A stretch of DNA of 18,814 nt, from NCBI GenBank assembly GCA_964482025.1, contig CAYZVN010000061.1:1-18814 (forward strand), written 5' to 3'. Source of the stretch: UBA5868 sp964482025 (GTDB taxonomy: Bacteria > Pseudomonadota > Gammaproteobacteria > Pseudomonadales > Cellvibrionaceae). The notes under the pieces were generated by a model, which did not search any database, had not been told where the DNA came from, and worked only from the letters and a program-made list of their open reading frames with translations. A program made the position numbers and the translations under genes. Shown here one piece after another: positions 15,419-18,814 of the stretch (positions within the stretch are counted from its first letter, which is position 1; every line of letters starts with the position of its first letter).

Positions 15419-17032
15419 CTAGGCAACTTCAGGTTCGGCAACTTCCGACTCACTTTTGTAAACCGCATCGAGGCGATCACCTTCTTTTAACAAGTAATCA
15501 AAGGCGGCGAGGGAGGATTTGGCACCTTCACCCATGGAGATCACAATCTGCTTATAGGGCACTGTGGTCACATCACCTGCCGCGTAGATTCCTTTAATAG
15601 AGGTTTCGCAGCGCTCATTGATTATGATTTCGCCAAAGCGTGTGCGCTCCACCAAACCCCCAAGAAAGTCGCTATTGGGTACTAAGCCGATTTGCACGAA
15701 GACACCATCAAGCTTTAATTGATGCTCCTCTTGGCTGGCGCGATCCATGTATTTTAGTGCATTGACCTTACCATTTTCTGCCAAGACGGCTTGTGTTGCG
15801 ACGTTTTTAAGAATCGTGATATTGCTCTTTTTGCCCGCCTGGTCTATTAGAACTTTATCGGCTTTCAATTCCGGTGCAAACTCGAGAACCGTCACAGATT
15901 TAGTGATGCCGGATAAATCCAGAGCGGCTTCTATGCCCGAGTTGCCTCCCCCGATTACCGCTACGTTCTTGCCCTTAAAGAAAGGGCCGTCGCAATGTGG
16001 GCAGTAGGCCACACCATTACCGATATTTTCTTTTTCGCCAGGAACACCCAGCTCGCGCCACTTGGCACCGGTTGCGATAATAATGGTTTTCGTCGGAATG
16101 GATTCTCCGGAAGACAATACAACGCTTTTAATATCACCATTTTCCACGCTATCGACGCTTAAGTGCTCCTTGACCGTAACGTCATATTCGTTCAAGTGCG
16201 CTTGCAGAGCGCTAGTTAATTGTGGGCCGGTTGTTTTGGGTACCGAAATTAAGTTTTCAATGCCCATGGTATCTTTCACCTGGCCGCCGATACGGTCCGC
16301 GATCAGCGTCACTTTTAAGCCTTTGCGCGCGCTGTAAATGGCTGCACTAATGCCCGCAGGGCCGCCGCCAATGACGGTTACATCTTGCAATGGCATAGCG
16401 GCGGCGGACTTGGCCTGGGTGATGTGTGGGTAGCGGTCAATTAATTTTTGCACCAGCTCTGCCGCAGTCACTTTTCCGCTGGCAAACAATTCCCCGTTCA
16501 AGTAGACCGTGGGCACGCCTTGAATATCGCGCGCTTTAATAAGGTCTTGGAAAAGACCGCCGTCGATCATATCGCTGCGAATATTGGCGTTGAGCAGAGC
16601 AAATTGGTTTAGCGCCTGTACCACATCGGGGCAGTTATGACAGCTCAGGCTAATAAAAGCTTCGAACGCCAAGGGCTCATCAATGGCGGCCACCAGGCTT
16701 TTGATATGGTCATCGAGTTTGACAGGCGTGCCCGAGGCTTGCAGCAGAGCTAAAACCAGCGAGTTAAATTCGTGTCCGCTGGGAATTCCAGAAAAACGTA
16801 TACCGGTGTCTACGCCATCGGCCTCAAGGGCAAACGTGATAGGGCTGCGCAATTCGCCATTGGTGTCACGCTCGACAAGAGAAATTTTGTTGTTGACGCC
16901 CGCAATACCGGTCAAAAAGGTGACCAGTTCCTGGCGCTTTGGATGTTCACCGCTCTGCAATACAAAAGTGACCGACTTCTGCATGTTGGCGGTATAACTT
17001 TTTAACGCACTAATAATGTCATTGGTTAACAT
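15419..17032 (-). CDS. ahpF: Alkyl hydroperoxide reductase subunit F
   Basis: FAD-containing NADH-dependent disulfide reductase that recycles AhpC. 537 residues (E. coli 521). Seen: N-terminal double-thioredoxin domain with SCHNCPD (Cys131, Cys134); FAD-binding VIGGGPAGISAA (220-231); the reductase pair YCPHCDGP (Cys344, Cys347); NAD-binding VIGGGNSGIEAA (359-370); and FAD-binding GIYAAGDVTTVPYKQ near the end. The last residues, KSESEVAEPEVA, form an acidic tail beyond the usual end. ATG 17032 has AGGG eight bases ahead. It lies 81 bp after ahpC, with a strong hairpin in the gap, and ends before a terminator. Expected to be induced with ahpC by OxyR. Confidence 0.97.
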   Translation of the reverse strand: MLTNDIISALKSYTANMQKSVTFVLQSGEHPKRQELVTFLTGIAGVNNKISLVERDTNGELRSPITFALEADGVDTGIRFSGIPSGHEFNSLVLALLQASGTPVKLDDHIKSLVAAIDEPLAFEAFISLSCHNCPDVVQALNQFALLNANIRSDMIDGGLFQDLIKARDIQGVPTVYLNGELFASGKVTAAELVQKLIDRYPHITQAKSAAAMPLQDVTVIGGGPAGISAAIYSARKGLKVTLIADRIGGQVKDTMGIENLISVPKTTGPQLTSALQAHLNEYDVTVKEHLSVDSVENGDIKSVVLSSGESIPTKTIIIATGAKWRELGVPGEKENIGNGVAYCPHCDGPFFKGKNVAVIGGGNSGIEAALDLSGITKSVTVLEFAPELKADKVLIDQAGKKSNITILKNVATQAVLAENGKVNALKYMDRASQEEHQLKLDGVFVQIGLVPNSDFLGGLVERTRFGEIIINERCETSIKGIYAAGDVTTVPYKQIVISMGEGAKSSLAAFDYLLKEGDRLDAVYKSESEVAEPEVA

Positions 17033-17067
17033 GTTTGGCCCTAAGTGTATCGATCGAGCTGGAAAGT

Positions 17068-17094
17068 AGTCCCGGCAACTCGGTTGCCGGGACT
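17068..17094 (-). terminator. Intercistronic hairpin between ahpC and ahpF
   Basis: AGTCCCGGCAAC and GTTGCCGGGACT form a perfect 12-base stem with a three-base loop, 19 bases after the ahpC stop. On the minus strand it is followed by ACTTTCC, not a real T tract. It probably acts as a partial terminator or as a 3' stabiliser of the ahpC message, which would give more AhpC than AhpF. Which of the two cannot be told from sequence. Confidence 0.65.
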
Positions 17095-17113
17095 TGTTCT
17101 GATGAAGGAATGT

Positions 17114-17677
17114 TTAGATCTTGCCGACGAGGTCAAGCGATGGGGCCAAGGTGGCTTCCCCTTCTTTCCACGCGGCGGGGCAGACCTCACCGGGGTTGGC
17201 GGCCACATACTGCGCAGCCTTCACTTTGCGCAGTAAGTCTTGCGCATCGCGACCGATACCTTCGGCGGTAATTTCCATGGCTTGAATCACGCCTTCGGGG
17301 TCAACCAGGAAGGTGCCGCGGTCAGCCAAGCCTTGATCTTCACGCATGACATCAAAGTTGCGGGTGATCGCCCCTGTGGGGTCACCGATCATGGTGTACT
17401 TGATCTTGCCGATGGTCTCAGATGAATCGTGCCAAGCTTTGTGAGTAAAGTGGGTATCGGTCGACACCGAGTAAATTTCGACGCCGCGCTTCTGAAACTC
17501 TTCGTAATGGTCCGCGATATCACCCAGTTCTGTTGGGCAGACGAAGGTAAAGTCCGCAGGATAGAAGAAAAATACTGCCCACTTACCCAGGACGTCTTGC
17601 TCGGTAACTGGGATAAACTCGCCGTCTTTGTAAGCGGTGGCGCTGAAGGGTTTGATTTTGGTGTTGAGAAGTGCCAT
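17114..17677 (-). CDS. ahpC: Alkyl hydroperoxide reductase subunit C (2-Cys peroxiredoxin)
   Basis: Reduces hydrogen peroxide, organic hydroperoxides and peroxynitrite in the cytoplasm; forms a decamer and is recycled by AhpF. 187 residues, the exact length of the E. coli enzyme. Seen: FYPADFTFVCPTEL with the peroxidatic Cys47, GDPTGAITRNFDV, RGTFLVDPEG, and the resolving Cys166 in NPGEVCPAAW. The C-terminal LVGKI closes the protein as in other AhpC. GAGGA lies six bases before ATG 17677. It is the first gene of an ahpC-ahpF operon, divergent from oxyR across 130 bp. Confidence 0.98.
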   Translation of the reverse strand: MALLNTKIKPFSATAYKDGEFIPVTEQDVLGKWAVFFFYPADFTFVCPTELGDIADHYEEFQKRGVEIYSVSTDTHFTHKAWHDSSETIGKIKYTMIGDPTGAITRNFDVMREDQGLADRGTFLVDPEGVIQAMEITAEGIGRDAQDLLRKVKAAQYVAANPGEVCPAAWKEGEATLAPSLDLVGKI

Positions 17678-17738
17678 ATCCGTTCCTCGTAGTTGGTTAA
17701 TGAATCAATGTGCTGATACCTTAGCTCCCAGCGATCAA

Positions 17739-17783
17739 TCTATAAAGCTTGTTTAATCGAACATTGTGATCTATTTTATCTAT
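17739..17783. promoter_or_regulatory. ahpC promoter and candidate OxyR binding site
   Basis: On the minus strand TATAGA (17744-17739) is a fair -10 box for ahpC, with no good -35, as expected of an activator-dependent promoter. Upstream of it, ATCTATTTTATCTAT (17769-17783) agrees with 8 of 10 fixed positions of the OxyR half-motif ATAGnTnnnAnCTAT. The bases 17747-17761, one 22-base step away, keep the T, A and C core (4 of 10). The 37-base window thus has the OxyR spacing and covers the expected -35 region. It also lies just ahead of oxyR, so autoregulation is possible. Confidence 0.45.
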
Positions 17784-17807
17784 CATTTGGGTGCGCGGAG
17801 GAGCAAG

Positions 17808-18743
17808 ATGATCACCACCAAACAATTGGCTTACGCCCTGGCAGTGGAGCGCCATCTGCATTTCCGCAAGGCAGCCGAGCATTGCAACATCAGCCAGTCG
17901 GCATTGAGCACTGCCTTAGCGGAGCTGGAAAAATATCTGGGGTTTCAGCTATTTGAGCGGGACAACAAGAAAGTGTTGGTAACCCCTATAGGAAAAGAAG
18001 TTTTAGAGCGAGCGCGAGATATTATGCTGCGTTTGGATGAACTGGAGCGACTGGCCGATACTCTGAAAACGCCGCTGAGCTACCCCATTTCAGTAGGGCT
18101 GATACCCACTATCGCGCCCTATTTATTGCCTAAGGTGTTTCCCGAACTCAAACGCCGCTACCCCAGCAGCCAAGTAGCGGTGGTGGAGGAGCAGACTCAT
18201 GTGCTGTTGGAGATGGTGCGCAGGGGCGAAATTGATACGGCAATTATTGCGTTGCCTTTCGCCTGTGATGGCCTGTTAACCTTCGAGTTTTGGGCAGAAG
18301 ATTTCTACTGGGTCGCACCGAAAGACGACAAGCTCGCTCGTCGCGATCAAATTACGAGTAAAGAGCTAGAGCACGCAAATTTAATGTTGCTGAAAGACGG
18401 ACACTGCCTTAAAGAACACGTCTTGGATGTCTGCAATATGCCAGAACCACAAAGCAACCACGGTTTTGGCGCCGCCAGTTTGCATACCCTGGTGCAAATG
18501 GTCCTGAACGATATGGGGACAACACTGATACCCGAAATGGCCATAGAGCAGCTCACCTCGCAATACCCGCAACTGAGTACCGTACATCTAAGCGAACCCA
18601 GTCCCCATCGCCGCATCGCGTTCGTGATTCGCCCCAACTATACGCGCATGAACAGCATAGAAGCGCTGCTGGACATATGTCGCGAAATGCTGAAAGAGCG
18701 CAGGCGGGGAGGAGCAGAAATACGAGGAAGTGCAGACGCCTAA
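17808..18743 (+). CDS. oxyR: LysR-family peroxide sensor OxyR
   Basis: Transcription activator of peroxide defence. 311 residues. Seen: N-terminal winged helix with LHFRKAAEHCNISQSALSTALAELEKYLGFQLFER (17-51), and in the sensor domain KDGHCLKEHVLDVC with Cys200 and Cys209, which match the redox pair Cys199 and Cys208 of E. coli OxyR (KDGHC signature). Oxidation to a disulfide switches on target genes. GGAGG at 17797-17801 fixes ATG 17808; an in-frame ATG at 17766 would add 14 residues and has no site. Divergent from ahpC, its usual target. The stop codon lies in the loop of a 10-base hairpin. Confidence 0.96.
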   Translation: MITTKQLAYALAVERHLHFRKAAEHCNISQSALSTALAELEKYLGFQLFERDNKKVLVTPIGKEVLERARDIMLRLDELERLADTLKTPLSYPISVGLIPTIAPYLLPKVFPELKRRYPSSQVAVVEEQTHVLLEMVRRGEIDTAIIALPFACDGLLTFEFWAEDFYWVAPKDDKLARRDQITSKELEHANLMLLKDGHCLKEHVLDVCNMPEPQSNHGFGAASLHTLVQMVLNDMGTTLIPEMAIEQLTSQYPQLSTVHLSEPSPHRRIAFVIRPNYTRMNSIEALLDICREMLKERRRGGAEIRGSADA

Positions 18744-18755
18744 ACGGCGTCTGCA
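18731..18755. terminator. Hairpin at the end of oxyR, stop codon in the loop
   Basis: TGCAGACGCC (18731-18740) and GGCGTCTGCA (18746-18755) form a perfect 10-base stem with a five-base loop TAAAC, which holds the oxyR stop TAA. No T tract follows on either strand, so this is a weak candidate for an intrinsic terminator. Confidence 0.45.
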
Positions 18756-18769
18756 AATGTCCTCGGTTA

Positions 18770-18814
18770 CTAGTGGAGTTCGTCGGATAGGATTTCTCGC
18801 CAGCCCTTGCGCAC
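18770..18814 (-). CDS. Possible C-terminal end of a gene entering from the right edge
   Basis: The minus strand is open from the edge to TAG at 18772-18770 and reads VRKGWREILSDELH. I do not recognise it. Fourteen residues are too few to prove a gene; the convergent position after oxyR and its hairpin makes it plausible. Confidence 0.25.
   Translation of the reverse strand: MRKGWREILSDELH

Noticed and set aside
1..18814. Search by eye for phage, transposon, CRISPR or toxin-antitoxin genes
   Set aside because: Nothing with such motifs, direct-repeat arrays or terminal repeats was seen; the content looks like stable chromosome.

Overview
The window looks like chromosomal DNA of a Gram-negative gammaproteobacterium, probably a marine or polysaccharide-degrading member of the Cellvibrionales (Saccharophagus/Teredinibacter/Simiduia-like). 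This rests on the gene set (exonuclease I, malate synthase G, OxyR next to AhpCF, SelO) and on a secreted protease ending in a cellulose-binding (CBM2-like) module; it is an inference, not a database match. Coding density is high. The longest gap without a gene is 280 bp (9530-9809). I see no tRNA, rRNA, CRISPR array, insertion sequence or phage gene.

Layout. (1) 1-461, minus: beta carbonic anhydrase, cut by the window edge, divergent from (2) 567-3310, plus: exonuclease I (sbcB), a small unknown protein and a pirin. (3) 3312-6241, minus: an ECF sigma factor of the ECF42 type with a long C-terminal extension, followed by a YCII/DGPF protein, a YCII domain fused to a GyrI-like effector-binding domain, and a GFA/CENP-V zinc protein. 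A good match to the published ECF42 promoter lies in the one sizeable gap inside this cluster. (4) 6400-7182, plus: exported polysaccharide deacetylase, convergent with (5) 7262-9529, minus: malate synthase G, preceded by (6) 9810-11642, minus: secreted serine protease with PPC-like and CBM2-like domains. (7) 11852-13736, plus: thioredoxin-like redoxin overlapping guanine deaminase. (8) 13841-15331, plus: SelO pseudokinase AMPylase. (9) 15419-17677, minus: ahpC-ahpF with an intercistronic hairpin and a strong terminator. (10) 17808-18743, plus: oxyR, divergent from ahpC. (11) A possible gene end at the right edge.

How the genes work together. The right third (redoxin, SelO, AhpCF, OxyR) is dominated by redox and peroxide defence; OxyR very probably controls ahpCF from the shared intergenic region. 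The ECF42 cluster is a self-contained regulatory module of unknown stimulus: the sigma factor sits at the head, its predicted promoter fires into the DGPF genes, and the fusion protein adds a small-molecule-binding fold. This module, especially the YCII-GyrI fusion with a recognisable cognate promoter, is the most promising under-described system here. The secreted protease that may anchor to cellulose or chitin is the second.
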